DNA from: Planctomycetota bacterium
GTDB lineage: Bacteria > Planctomycetota > UBA1135 > GCA-002686595
Assembly (NCBI GenBank): GCA_021413885.1
Contig: JAIOPM010000053.1
Span: forward strand, 1-43,096
Reading direction: 5' to 3'
DNA: 43,096 bases
The notes beneath the pieces were generated by a model, which made no database searches, had not been told where the DNA came from, and saw only the letters and a program-made list of their open reading frames with translations. A program made the position numbers and the translations under genes. Below are positions 8,857 to 17,712 of this stretch, in pieces (positions within the stretch are counted from its first letter, which is position 1; each line of letters starts with the position of its first letter).

Positions 8857-11800
8857 GGGAACCTGAAGAGCAGCTTGACGCCGAAGTTGACGCGGTCGTA
8901 GACGTCCTTCTCGCCGCGCAAGTACACGATCCGTCCCGCGCCGCCGGGATCGTCGGTCAAACGCACGGACACTTGCGTGGTCTGACCGCCGCTGCGCGTC
9001 AGTTCCTGACCTTGCAGCCACTCGATGCGCTCGACGACCGACTCGCCGTCGTCGCCCTGGAACCAACGCGACAACACGTCTTGACCGAGGTACACGGCGA
9101 CCGTCTGCGCCGCGCGTTCGCTGGTGGCCGAAAGCGAATTCGCCGGCGGACGCCCGGTGAGCAGCATCACCAACAAATCCGATTGCGAGAGCGGCGGCGT
9201 CGACGACAACACGATCGGATCGTCGTACTCGCCGTCGAGCGTCGCGACGACGTCGTAGCCGGCCATGCGCGATTCGCCGCGCAGCTTGAGCTTCGGGATC
9301 ACCGGGTTCGCCTCCGGCAACGTCGCGGTGCCGCCGACGATCCGCAGCGTGCCCGACGGCAAGAGGATGCGCGCTTCCTCGACGAAGATCGGGCCGGAGA
9401 GCGTCGGCGCGCTGGCGAGACCGCGCAAGCGCAAGTTCGGCCGCAACGTCGCGTGCAGGACGTTGTTGTCGATGCGCAACGGATCGGTGCTGCGCACGGT
9501 GACGTCGAACTCGGCGCGCGCGAACGGACCGGTGGTGAGCGACGGGAGCTCGAAACCGCGCACGCGCTCGGTCCGCGCGCCCCGCCGCGTTCCGCCGAGG
9601 CGATCGAGCAGCTCGAAGTTCTGCGTGTAGCGTCCGTCGCGCAACCGCAGGTCGCCGCCGATGCGCAACGCGTCGAACGCGCCGCGCAGCGAGAGTTCTG
9701 CGTCGGCGCGCAAGCGCAGGTGCTCGCCGCGCGCGAGCAAGATTTCCTCGCCGACCACCGTGAGGTCGACGCTCGGCACGTCGCCGGTGAAGTCGAGGCT
9801 GCCGCTGCCGTGGAACGGTCCCGCGCCGAGCGCGCCGGAGAACGAGTTCAGCTTCGCCGTGTAACCGTCGAACACGACATCGGCCGTGAGACCGGTCAGC
9901 GTCGGCAGCTCGCGCTCGAAACGCACTTCGCCTTGCTCGAGCGTCATCGAACCGGACCACGTCGGCGCTTCGAGCGACGCGCCGAGCGCGACTTCGACCG
10001 CGAGACGCCCGTCGGTCCGCCCGAGCTCCGGCACGAGCCGCCGCACGAACGACAGATCGCCGATCGTCGCCGACGCTGAGAGCGCGAGCCCGACGTCGGA
10101 CGCGAGCGGCGGTTCGCCTTCGACCCAGTCGAGCACGCGCGGCGCGACGTGGAGGTCGCCGGTGACGAACGCGCGGCCGCGGCCGCGATCCTCGACGACG
10201 AGATGTTCGACGTGGACCTCGGGCCCGAAGTCGAGTGCGAGATCGACGTCCCACGGTCCGAGTCGACGTCCGGCGAAGCGGCCCGCGCCGTCGAGCTCGA
10301 GCTCGCACGCCTCGAACGCGACGCGCCCGGTCAGCTCGCGCCACGTTCCGCCGAGCGTGAAGTCGAGCGCGACCTGACCGCTCGGCGCGGCACCGAGCGG
10401 ACGCCACGCCTGCGGGATCTCGTCGAGATCCTCGAGGGCGAGCGTGCCTTGCAACGCGAGCGCACCGTCGACGAACGGAACGCCGGAGAACGGATCGAGC
10501 GGAGCGGAGCCCGTGAGCGCGACGACGCGGCGCTGGCCGTCGCGGATCTCGAACTGCTCGATCGCGAGTCGACGTTGATCGAACAGCGCGCGCGTCGCGA
10601 GCGAATACGTCCGCCCGCCCTTCTCGAGCCGCACGCGGTCGATCGCGAGATCGATCGCCGCGGTCGAACGATCACCTTCGCGCAACACCTCGAACTTGCC
10701 GCGCAATCCGTCGAGGTCGACGCCCGGCGGCAGGAACGGATCGAAGAGGCCGAGCGGCGAGAGCTCGACCAACTCGAGCGCGACGACGACGCGCTCCTTC
10801 TGCCAATGGCACGCCGCGATCCAACGCCCCGCGTCGCCCGCGAGGTGCGCGTGATCGAAATCGAGCGAGCCGTCGCCGATCCGCAGATCGACCGGCGCGA
10901 CGAGATCGAGCGAACGACCTTCGCGCTCGGCGTGCAGGCTCTCGAGTGCGAGCGCGTACGGCGCGTGCCAGTCGAGCGACGAGAGTTCTGCCGTGGCGAC
11001 GACCTCGAGCCCCGACGAACGCGCGACGAGATGATCGAAGCGCACGCGGGTGCCTTGCCATCGGCCGCGCGCGTCGACGCTCTCGAGCACGCGCTCGCCG
11101 ATCGCGAAGTCGCGCGCCGCGACGGCGAAATCGACGCGCGGCTCGGAGAGCGGACCGTCGAGGCTCGCGCGCGCTTCGACCGTACCCGAGCCGAGCACCG
11201 CCGGCATCCACGGCGACGGCGCGACGAGCCGCGCGGTCGCCGTGACGTCGAAGAGCCGTCGCTCGCGGTAGTCGAATTCGCCCGCGACCTCGAACTCGCC
11301 CCACGCGCCGGCGGCGTGCGCGCGCGTCACACGCACGCGTTCGCGATCGACGCGCGCGGCGAGCTCGACGTCGCCGAGCTCGCGGTCCTCGACGACGACG
11401 TTCGAACCGACGAGGTCGACGTCGCCCGAGAGCCCGTCCGCGTTGCCGACCAACGTGACGCGACCGCGCGCGCTGCCGCACCAACCTTCGCGGCCCAACA
11501 CGCCGCCGAGTTCGGCGAGGTCGGGGAAATCCGCGCGGCCGGCGAGGTCGACGCGCGCGTCGGCGAGCCAACGCTCGTCGGTCGCGCCGAGGACGATCCT
11601 GCCTTCGTCGACGTCGAGCACGCCGCTCGCCGTCGCGATGCGACCTTCGTCGAGCACGATGCCGGACTCGGTGAACGTCGCCGCGACGTGCAAGTGATGC
11701 GGCGGCACGTCGGCGCCGAGCGCGTCGGATCCGACCCACGCGGGGAAGTCGCTCGAGTCGAGCGCGACGTGGCCACGCATGCCGCGCCAACGCTCCGCAG

Positions 11801-12905
11801 GATCGGCGACGCCGAACGGAACGACCAACGCGTTCGCGGTCAGACGATCGGCGCCGCGCGCGCCTTCGAGGCGCGACACGACCAAGCTCGCGCGCGTCGC
11901 GACGAGTTCGGTCGTCAAGCGCTCGAAGCGTTGGTTCAGGACTTCGCCGTCGCGCACGACGCCGCGCACCGCGATCTCGAACGCTCCGCCGGCGTGCAAC
12001 GCGGCGGTGACTTGCGCTTCCGCGTCGACCGTGCCCGTCCAAGCGAAGCGCGCAAGCGGCGGGAACTCGGCGCGCAGCCGTGCGCCGTCGACGCCTTCGA
12101 ACGTCGCCGTCGCGTTCAACGCGTGGTCGGCGAGCCTGCCGCGCGTGCCGATGCGCCCGAACTCCGGCGTGAACCGCGCGTCCCACGCGAGGCCGCCGGC
12201 GCCGAGCTCGGTCAGGTCGAGCACGCCGGACTCGAGCAGCGCGCGGCCGTCGGCGTCGAAGCGCGAGAACTCGAAACGGCCGCCGTTCACGCGCAGCTCG
12301 GCCGCGCACTCCGCGGCCGGCCAAGCGGTCTCGGGCGAGGCGAAAGCGGCGCGTGTCGCGCGCGCGACGACCTGCGCGCCGTCGGAGCTCGACGCCGCGA
12401 GTCCGGTGAGCTCGATGCGCCGTCCGCCGCCGAGGTTCGCCGCGACGTGCGCGTCCGCGAGCTCGAAGCGCGGCCAGCGCGCGGGCCAGACGAACGCTTC
12501 GGGCTTGCCGGAGCTCGGCGCGCGCTGCTCCTCGTCGAACGCGATGTCGACGCCGCGCGCATCGACGAACTCGATCGCGCTCGGATTGCCGCGCAGCAGA
12601 CCGAGCAACGAGAAGCGCGCGTGCAGCTCGCGCGCCTCGATTCGCAACGAACCGTCGAGCTTCGCGAGCCGCGCGTCGGCGACGTCGACCGTCGTGAGCC
12701 AATTGCCGCCGACTCCACCGACCGAGAGTTCGAGCCCGTGCTCGTCGCGCAGCGACTTCGCGATACGCGCGACGACCCACGGCGCGATCCACGTCGCACG
12801 CATCACGTACGCCGCGACGACTAGACCGGCGAGAACGAGCGCGATCCAACCGAACAGCGCGCGCCGCCTGCGCACCGGTCCTCCGCTCGTCGCCGTCATC
12901 GACAT
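8853..12905 (-). CDS. tamB: TamB-like translocation and assembly module protein (AsmA-like, DUF490 C-terminus)
   Basis: A 1350-residue envelope-spanning protein. Residues about 15-35 are one transmembrane helix (ALFGWIALVLAGLVVAAYVM). Then comes a long run of repeating beta-strand units typical of AsmA/TamB bridge proteins, such as the ARELHARFSLLGLLRGNPSA stretch near residue 90. The last 350 residues match the TamB C-terminal domain: LRGLASAPTLSGPIFVEEA, GTATLPEANPVIPKLKLRGE, PPLSQSDLLVMLLTGRPP, and an ending VNFGVKLLFRFP. TamB proteins form a hydrophobic groove carrying phospholipid or assembling outer-membrane proteins with TamA. The stop overlaps the downstream Omp85 start. The length is near the E. 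coli protein (about 1260). Confidence 0.93.
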   Translation of the reverse strand: MSMTATSGGPVRRRRALFGWIALVLAGLVVAAYVMRATWIAPWVVARIAKSLRDEHGLELSVGGVGGNWLTTVDVADARLAKLDGSLRIEARELHARFSLLGLLRGNPSAIEFVDARGVDIAFDEEQRAPSSGKPEAFVWPARWPRFELADAHVAANLGGGRRIELTGLAASSSDGAQVVARATRAAFASPETAWPAAECAAELRVNGGRFEFSRFDADGRALLESGVLDLTELGAGGLAWDARFTPEFGRIGTRGRLADHALNATATFEGVDGARLRAEFPPLARFAWTGTVDAEAQVTAALHAGGAFEIAVRGVVRDGEVLNQRFERLTTELVATRASLVVSRLEGARGADRLTANALVVPFGVADPAERWRGMRGHVALDSSDFPAWVGSDALGADVPPHHLHVAATFTESGIVLDEGRIATASGVLDVDEGRIVLGATDERWLADARVDLAGRADFPDLAELGGVLGREGWCGSARGRVTLVGNADGLSGDVDLVGSNVVVEDRELGDVELAARVDRERVRVTRAHAAGAWGEFEVAGEFDYRERRLFDVTATARLVAPSPWMPAVLGSGTVEARASLDGPLSEPRVDFAVAARDFAIGERVLESVDARGRWQGTRVRFDHLVARSSGLEVVATAELSSLDWHAPYALALESLHAEREGRSLDLVAPVDLRIGDGSLDFDHAHLAGDAGRWIAACHWQKERVVVALELVELSPLGLFDPFLPPGVDLDGLRGKFEVLREGDRSTAAIDLAIDRVRLEKGGRTYSLATRALFDQRRLAIEQFEIRDGQRRVVALTGSAPLDPFSGVPFVDGALALQGTLALEDLDEIPQAWRPLGAAPSGQVALDFTLGGTWRELTGRVAFEACELELDGAGRFAGRRLGPWDVDLALDFGPEVHVEHLVVEDRGRGRAFVTGDLHVAPRVLDWVEGEPPLASDVGLALSASATIGDLSFVRRLVPELGRTDGRLAVEVALGASLEAPTWSGSMTLEQGEVRFERELPTLTGLTADVVFDGYTAKLNSFSGALGAGPFHGSGSLDFTGDVPSVDLTVVGEEILLARGEHLRLRADAELSLRGAFDALRIGGDLRLRDGRYTQNFELLDRLGGTRRGARTERVRGFELPSLTTGPFARAEFDVTVRSTDPLRIDNNVLHATLRPNLRLRGLASAPTLSGPIFVEEARILLPSGTLRIVGGTATLPEANPVIPKLKLRGESRMAGYDVVATLDGEYDDPIVLSSTPPLSQSDLLVMLLTGRPPANSLSATSERAAQTVAVYLGQDVLSRWFQGDDGESVVERIEWLQGQELTRSGGQTTQVSVRLTDDPGGAGRIVYLRGEKDVYDRVNFGVKLLFRFP

Positions 12906-12951
12906 CTCGCTCTTCGGTCCCGACTCGACGTGCGTTCGAACGTCTCGCGGA

Positions 12952-14022
12952 TCAGGAATCGCTCAGCCGGAACCAGCCTGCGTGCTTCAACCGCCACACG
13001 ATTGCGAGCCCGGCGCCGAGGAGCAGCGCCAAGACGAACGGATAGCTCCACGACCATTCGAGTTCGGGCATGTGCTTGAAGTTCATGCCGAAGATCCCGG
13101 TGACGAACGAGAGCGGGATGAAGACGACGGTGACTGCCGTCAACACCTTCATCACCTGGTTCATGCGCAGATCGAGGTTCGCGACGATCAACTCCTGGAT
13201 GTCGACCGCGGCGGAACGATGGTGCTCGGCGAGCTCGACGATCTGCGCGAGGTGATCGTGCACGTCGCGCATGAACGGACGCGTCTCGGGCAGGAAGTAA
13301 CTGGTACACTCGCGCTCGCAACTCCCGAGCACGTCGCGCGACGGCAACGCGGCGCGGAGCAGGATCCCGAGCTCGCGCCGGATGCGATAGAGATCGCGCA
13401 ACGGCTTCGACGAAGGCTTGTCGATCGCTTCGCTCTCGATGCCGTCGAGTTGATCGGCGAGCCGATCGATCTGCGGGAAGTGGAGGTCGACCGCGGCGTC
13501 GATCAAGCGATAGACGAGGTAGTCGGGCCCGTTGACGCGCAGGCGGCTCTTCGCGTCGCGCGCGCGAGCGAGCGGCGCCTCGAACATCGCGTCGTCGTGC
13601 TCGCGGAACGAGAGCACGAGCTTGCCGAACGCGAAGAACGAGACCTGATCGAGGTCGAGCCCCGCGCCGGGCCGCGGCACTTGCAGGATCAACAGCAAGC
13701 CCTCGCGATGGACTTCGATGCGCGGACGTTGCGGCACGTTGACGATGTCGGCGAGCGCGAGCCACGGGATCTGGAACTGCGCGCGCAGTTTCTCGAGCAC
13801 GCTCTCGGTGCCGAACCCGACGACGTCGATCCAGTGCGTGCCGCCGTCCTGCACGAGCGTGGCGAGCTGCTCGACGGTCACTTCCTCCTTGCGATCGAAA
13901 CGCTGCGCGTCGAAGCGCGTCCAACGGATGCGCGTCGGCACCGCGTCGTGCGGAATGCGCAGCGTGCCGGGGCTCTGCCCGACGCTCGCGCTCATCGCAC
14001 GCCGTTGTCGCTTGGAAACCAT
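12952..14022 (-). CDS. corA: CorA-family magnesium/cobalt transporter
   Basis: A 356-residue member of the CorA metal-ion channel family, which works as an inner-membrane pentamer. The cytosolic alpha/beta domain (about 1-250) includes HWIDVVGF, IVNVPQRPRIEVH and a long stalk helix. Two C-terminal helices follow: KVLTAVTVVFIPLSFVTGIF, then the selectivity motif GMN at 312-314, then YPFVLALLLGAGLAIVWRLK. The ATG at 14022 was chosen over a much longer upstream extension lacking family similarity; a second ATG at 13995 is possible. The gene heads the minus-strand run and lies 46 bp before tamB, an unusual neighbour for it. Mg2+ is the usual substrate; Co2+, Ni2+ or Zn2+ are possible. Confidence 0.93.
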   Translation of the reverse strand: MVSKRQRRAMSASVGQSPGTLRIPHDAVPTRIRWTRFDAQRFDRKEEVTVEQLATLVQDGGTHWIDVVGFGTESVLEKLRAQFQIPWLALADIVNVPQRPRIEVHREGLLLILQVPRPGAGLDLDQVSFFAFGKLVLSFREHDDAMFEAPLARARDAKSRLRVNGPDYLVYRLIDAAVDLHFPQIDRLADQLDGIESEAIDKPSSKPLRDLYRIRRELGILLRAALPSRDVLGSCERECTSYFLPETRPFMRDVHDHLAQIVELAEHHRSAAVDIQELIVANLDLRMNQVMKVLTAVTVVFIPLSFVTGIFGMNFKHMPELEWSWSYPFVLALLLGAGLAIVWRLKHAGWFRLSDS

Positions 14023-14125
14023 CGGAAGGAAGCGTTCTTCGCCGTGGATCGTATCCCTCGCCGAGTTCGGTTCAATGCACGGAGCGACGGCGTCGACCGT
14101 TCTTCCGTGCGCTAAGCTCGTGCCG

Positions 14126-14971
14126 ATGAGCGAACGCCTCGTCGTCGACGAACCCGTGCGTCTGCTCGAGTTCCTGCGGCGGAGTTTGCCGGGTTGGAAA
14201 CGTTCGACGCTCGAACAGCGGATCCGCGGCGGCTGCGTGCGCGTCAACGGCGCGACGTTGCGGCGCAACGACGTGCTCGCGCAGGGCGACGAGGTCCAAG
14301 TCGGCGACCGGGACGACGCGGAGGTCGAGACGTCGGCGCCGGCGGGGATCGCGATCCTCCACGTCGACGACGACCTGGTCGCGATCGACAAGCCGGCGGG
14401 GTTGCTGTCGGTGTCGACCGATCGTCAGAACGAGCGCACGGCGCTCGCTCTTCTGCGCGACCACCTCTCGCGGCCCGGTCGGCCCGCGCGTCTATGGCCG
14501 GTGCATCGCATCGACCGCGAAACGTCGGGCGTGCTGCTCTTCGCACGTTCGAGCGAAGCGCGCGACTCGGTGCAAGCGGCGTGGGACGAAGCGACGAAGA
14601 CCTACCTCGCGTTGGTCGATGGCCGGCCGCGGCCGCCCGACGGCGTGATCGATCAGCCGTTGTGGGAGGACCGCGGGCTCTTCGTGCGCGTCGGTCACCA
14701 TCCCGACGCGAAGGAGGCGCGGACGCGGTACACGACGCTCGAGTTCCGCGGCGAGCGCGCGTTGCTCGAGGTCGAGCTCGAGACCGGACGCCGCCATCAG
14801 ATCCGCGCGCACCTCGCGTCGCTCGGCCATCCGATCGTCGGCGATCCGCGCTACGGGAAAGCGGGCGGACGCATGGAACTCCACGCGTTGCGTCTCGTCG
14901 TCCCCCATCCCGCGGACGGACGCGAGTTGATCCTCGAAGCGCCGGCGCCGAAGAGCCTTCGAGCGCGCTGA
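14126..14971 (+). CDS. RluA-family 23S rRNA/tRNA pseudouridine synthase
   Basis: A 281-residue enzyme converting uridine to pseudouridine in structured RNA. An S4-like RNA-binding domain covers residues 1-60 (RRSLPGWKRSTLEQRIRGGCVRVNG). The catalytic domain starts near 75 (ILHVDDDLVAIDKPAGLLSV). The active-site motif is HRIDRETSGVLLFAR with the catalytic aspartate at 130, and later family blocks are LLEVELETGRRHQIRAHLA and GHPIVGDPRYG. This order is that of RluC/RluD-type enzymes. The ATG at 14126 gives a normal N-terminus; the frame extends upstream but overlaps the divergent corA. The exact target uridine cannot be assigned. The rhomboid gene follows after 33 bp. Confidence 0.92.
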   Translation: MSERLVVDEPVRLLEFLRRSLPGWKRSTLEQRIRGGCVRVNGATLRRNDVLAQGDEVQVGDRDDAEVETSAPAGIAILHVDDDLVAIDKPAGLLSVSTDRQNERTALALLRDHLSRPGRPARLWPVHRIDRETSGVLLFARSSEARDSVQAAWDEATKTYLALVDGRPRPPDGVIDQPLWEDRGLFVRVGHHPDAKEARTRYTTLEFRGERALLEVELETGRRHQIRAHLASLGHPIVGDPRYGKAGGRMELHALRLVVPHPADGRELILEAPAPKSLRAR

Positions 14972-15004
14972 CGTCGGCCTGCGTGCGGCGCGTACACTTC
15001 GCGC

Positions 15005-15703
15005 GTGTTCCCGATCCGAGATACGCTGCGTTCGCGCGGCACGCCGGTGATGGTGTGGCTCCTGATCCTCGCGAACCTCGCGGTGTTCGCGTACGAGCTC
15101 TTCTGTTCCGAGCGCGAGCTGCAGCGCGTCCTCTACGAATTCGGCATGGTGCCGGCGGAGCTGCTCGGTCCGCACGCGCACTTTCGCTTGGGCTGGAACG
15201 GCGGCGGTTGGCTGACGTTGATCACCAACCAATTCCTGCACGCGGGTTGGCTGCACGTGATCGCCAATCTGTGGACGCTGTGGATCTTCGGCGACAACGT
15301 CGAGGATCGGCTCGGCTCGTTCCGCTTCCTCGTCTTCTATCTGCTCTCCGGAATCGCGGCGAGCGCGCTGCACCTCTACTTCCACGCCGACTCGACGATG
15401 CCAGCGATCGGCGCGTCGGGAGCGATAGCCGGCGTGATGGGCGCGTACTTCGTGCTCTTCCCGAGCGCGCGCATCGTCACGTTGGTGCCGGTGTTCATCC
15501 TGCCGCTCTTCTTCGAGGTGCCGGCGTTCGTGTTCCTGCTCTTCTGGTTCGCGACGCAGTTCTTCAGCGGCGCGTTGTCGCTCGGCACGGGCGGTCTCGG
15601 CGGCGGCATCGCATGGTGGGCCCACGTCGGCGGTTTCCTGGCGGGGATCGTGTTGCTTGCGGTGCTGCGCCCGCGCAGAGCCGCGCGAAGCACGGATCGC
15701 TGA
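15005..15703 (+). CDS. Rhomboid-family intramembrane serine protease
   Basis: A 232-residue membrane protease cutting within or near transmembrane helices. About six hydrophobic segments are visible. The catalytic serine is in IGASGAIAG (Ser138) and the histidine in AWWAHVGGFLAG (His207). The oxyanion-site asparagine lies in HVIANLWTLW (Asn88), next to the family FLHAGWLH motif, and the amphipathic L1 region precedes it. All key residues are present, so it should be active. The GTG at 15005 gives the expected short cytosolic N-terminus. It is probably transcribed with the pseudouridine synthase. The insertion after helix 1 (LLGPHAHFRLGWNGGG) is common in this broad subfamily. Confidence 0.93.
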   Translation: MFPIRDTLRSRGTPVMVWLLILANLAVFAYELFCSERELQRVLYEFGMVPAELLGPHAHFRLGWNGGGWLTLITNQFLHAGWLHVIANLWTLWIFGDNVEDRLGSFRFLVFYLLSGIAASALHLYFHADSTMPAIGASGAIAGVMGAYFVLFPSARIVTLVPVFILPLFFEVPAFVFLLFWFATQFFSGALSLGTGGLGGGIAWWAHVGGFLAGIVLLAVLRPRRAARSTDR

Positions 15704-15712
15704 CCGGTTCTA

Positions 15713-15932
15713 GCAGCCCGTTGAAGAAGTGCTTGCGAGCGAGAAGCCGTCCGGCTGCGTCGGATCAAGGAGCGTCGCCGCAGGCGAATTCGTGAATTCG
15801 CCGAGGGGCAGGCCTCGGTCCCGCGTCCGCGGGATCGCAACGACGCTGCGCGTCGTTGCGAAGAGGATCCCGCGACGCCGAGCCGGCGCGGCCGGACGGC
15901 TTCTCTCCGCAATGACTTTTTCAACGGGCTGC
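15713..15932. mobile_element. MITE/REP-like non-coding element with terminal inverted repeats
   Basis: A 220-bp element between the rhomboid gene and the DUF4142 gene. The left end reads GCAGCCCGTTGAAGAAGTGC and the right end, reverse complemented, GCAGCCCGTTGAAAAAGTCA. The match continues imperfectly about 20 bp inward (GAGAAGCCGTC on both sides). Inside is a long hairpin at 15828-15874: outer arms CGCGGGATC/GATCCCGCG and a perfect 10-bp inner stem at 15836-15860 around CTGCG. A 16-bp palindrome (CGAATTCGTGAATTCG) lies at 15785-15800. Open frames cross it, but none continues a known protein and there is no transposase. Flanking bases show no certain target duplication. It is probably moved in trans by a transposase elsewhere. 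Copy number is unknown. Confidence 0.75.
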
Positions 15933-15992
15933 CATGGACCGGTTGCGTGTCCGCACTCGGCGCGGCGGGCGCGTAGAACTCGCAGTCGAGCC

Positions 15993-16793
15993 TCAGGGCG
16001 TTTCGTGCAGGCCGTCCAATTCGCGACGGTGCTCGCGCAACTTCGGCAGCACGCGTTGGGCGAACGCGAGCAGCTCGGGATCGTCGACCGCGCTCGAGGC
16101 GCCGTCGAAGAGCCGGATCGCTTCGTCGTGGACGGTGATTTGAGCTTCGCGGTAAGCGCCGTCGAGCTGCGAAGCATCGAGCTTCGTCAGATCGTCGAGC
16201 ATCCGTTGGTGCACCGCATCGAGCGTCGCGGGCACGTCACCGCCCTTGATGCGCATCAGGTCCGCGAGGTCCTTGTTCAGTTGGCGATGCTCGTCGACCA
16301 TCTGCTGCGCGAAGCGCCGGTGCGGATCGGATTCGCTCTTGTCGAGCACGAGCTGCGACGCGGCCACTTCGAAGAGACCGCCGTAGCTCGCTTGCTGGAC
16401 GAACTTCTGATCGGCGGGCGTGATCTGCGGCGCCGGCAAGTCCGGAGTCGCGCCGACTTCGGGGATCGGCACGCCGTCGGGCGGAAGCGGCAACGAATCG
16501 AGGCCGACGTCCTCATCGAGCCGCGGCGGAAGCGTCGGGTCCGCGAGCGGATCGGAGAGCGAACTCGTCGGCGGCGTCACCGGCGGATTCTGCAGCGGAT
16601 CCTTGCGCGTCGGCTCGACGGGGCGCATCGGCTCGACCGGCGGCGTAACCGTCGGGAGCGGATCGCGCGGGATCGGATCGGTCGGATTCTCGCCGACCGG
16701 CGGGTTGTAGCTTCTACCAACGTCTGCAGCTTCGACGTCCTTGCGACAGGCGCACATCAGCAGCGCACTGAGCGAGAGTAGGTACAGCTTCAT
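15993..16793 (-). CDS. DUF4142 exported protein with proline-rich linker
   Basis: A 266-residue protein. The ATG at 16793 follows a strong ribosome binding site (GGAGGAAAACG) and opens a signal peptide with cysteines at its end (MKLYLLSLSALLMCACRK), probably a lipoprotein although the lipobox is weak. Residues about 25-125 are a low-complexity proline/acidic linker (for example PPVEPMRPVEPTRKDP). The last 135 residues are a DUF4142 helical bundle (ITPADQKFVQQASYGGLFEV, FAQQMVDEHRQLNKDL, EAQITVHDEAIRLFDG). This ferritin-like four-helix domain is common in secreted bacterial proteins; its biochemical role is not established. The linker suggests the domain is held away from the membrane. Confidence 0.88.
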   Translation of the reverse strand: MKLYLLSLSALLMCACRKDVEAADVGRSYNPPVGENPTDPIPRDPLPTVTPPVEPMRPVEPTRKDPLQNPPVTPPTSSLSDPLADPTLPPRLDEDVGLDSLPLPPDGVPIPEVGATPDLPAPQITPADQKFVQQASYGGLFEVAASQLVLDKSESDPHRRFAQQMVDEHRQLNKDLADLMRIKGGDVPATLDAVHQRMLDDLTKLDASQLDGAYREAQITVHDEAIRLFDGASSAVDDPELLAFAQRVLPKLREHRRELDGLHETP

Positions 16794-16971
16794 CGTTTTC
16801 CTCCGGCCCATGGGGCCACGCGTGGTTTCGAGAGTTCGTGGAGCGTCGTCGCGCCGAACGACCACAGGCATCGCATCGGCGTCGAACACGCGCAGGACCC
16901 TCGTAGGTCACAGGACAGTGCCGCGCGTTTCGTTTCCCGTATTGCGGCGACTGCGCGATCGCCGGACGACG
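16794..16971 (-). other. Intergenic region upstream of the DUF4142 gene
   Basis: 178 bp between the DUF4279 stop and the DUF4142 start, both on the minus strand. A frame stays open through it but shows no family similarity or codon bias. It contains the GGAGG ribosome binding site just before the start at 16793 and presumably a promoter, but I found no convincing -35/-10 pair. Confidence 0.4.
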
Positions 16972-17385
16972 TCAGTCGGAGGGATCCAGGTAGAGATCGA
17001 GCGCGAGTTCGATGTGTCGCGCGGCGATACGGGCGAGAAGCTCGGGCGCGAAGTTCAACGAGCCTTGGTTCCCGGAACCGACGAGACAGAAGAAATCGGC
17101 GTGCACGAGCCGCGAGCGCAGCGCGTCGAACGCGTCCGCGCGGCGCTCGACGAACGCGAGCAAGTGTTCGAGATGGGCTTCGAGCGGCGCATCCGCAGCG
17201 AGCGGCGATTCGAGGATCCACAGGCTCTCCTCGCGCGGCTTGCTCGACGGCCGACGCGAATGGGTCGGTTCGCCCAATGCGTAGAGCCTCGTCGGCTCGC
17301 ACTGCAGCGCGTCTCCGACGAACGCGGCGCTCGGCTCGCGCGTCGCGCAGCGCAGCGACGCGCAGGTTTGGCCGACGGGGCTCAC
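16972..17385 (-). CDS. DUF4279 domain protein, translationally coupled to clpS
   Basis: A 137-residue cytosolic protein. The GTG at 17385 overlaps the clpS stop as GTGA, which fixes the start better than the longer open frame upstream. The family pattern is visible: a PTRLYALGE segment near residue 30, ESLWILESPL, PLEAHLEHLLAFVERRADAF, then LNFAPELLARIAARHIELALDLYL at the end. DUF4279 proteins are small, widespread and of unknown function. The overlap with clpS implies coupled synthesis, but DUF4279 has no known role in adaptor-mediated proteolysis. No membrane segment or signal is present. Confidence 0.8.
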   Translation of the reverse strand: MSPVGQTCASLRCATREPSAAFVGDALQCEPTRLYALGEPTHSRRPSSKPREESLWILESPLAADAPLEAHLEHLLAFVERRADAFDALRSRLVHADFFCLVGSGNQGSLNFAPELLARIAARHIELALDLYLDPSD

Positions 17386-17690
17386 GCGGGTTCGATCGTC
17401 GCGGTCAAAGGGAAGCCGCGCGGGCGAGCGAGCGAATGCACTTGCTCGACGTAGAGCTCCGCGCGCTCGCGGCTGGTGATCTCGACGATCGCCGAGCCGG
17501 AACGATGCACTTCGTCGGTCAAACGCTGCGCGTCCTTCGCGTCCTTGTGGAAGAGCTCGATCAACAAGCGCGTCACGAACTCGAACGTCGTGATGTCGTC
17601 GTTGAGCAAGATCACCTTCCACCGCGGCGCGATGCGGACTTCGACCTTCTCCTCGGTCTCGGTCGCGGCGCGGGAGAGCACTCCGATCAT
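17382..17690 (-). CDS. clpS: ATP-dependent Clp protease adaptor ClpS
   Basis: A 102-residue adaptor that binds N-degron substrates and delivers them to ClpAP (or ClpCP). The fold signature is plain: WKVILLNDDITTFEFVTRLL (about 24-43), FHKDAKDAQRLTDEVHRSG and the C-terminal strand RGFPLTATIEP. The NDD and T/F residues line the N-end residue pocket, and the His in DEVHRSG matches the conserved ClpS helix. A disordered N-terminal tail of about 20 residues is normal and needed for delivery. No clpA lies in the window. It overlaps the DUF4279 gene and is 22 bp from the DUF523/DUF1722 stop. Confidence 0.93.
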   Translation of the reverse strand: MIGVLSRAATETEEKVEVRIAPRWKVILLNDDITTFEFVTRLLIELFHKDAKDAQRLTDEVHRSGSAIVEITSRERAELYVEQVHSLARPRGFPLTATIEPA

Positions 17691-17712
17691 GGAGAGATCG
17701 TAGCGCGTGCGC

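Noticed and set aside
6857..10407. Extended N-terminus joining the Omp85 gene to upstream sequence in one 1194-codon frame
   Set aside because: The part before 8856 lies inside tamB in another frame. The signal peptide at 8856 and the ATGA overlap fix the real start.
10149..12824. 891-codon open frame on the plus strand opposite tamB
   Set aside because: Antisense shadow of tamB; composition is Arg/Glu/Ala low-complexity, without start signal or family similarity.
15729..16781. 350-codon plus-strand frame across the MITE-like element and the DUF4142 gene
   Set aside because: It starts inside the non-coding element and continues antisense to a gene with a strong ribosome site; it has no protein similarity.
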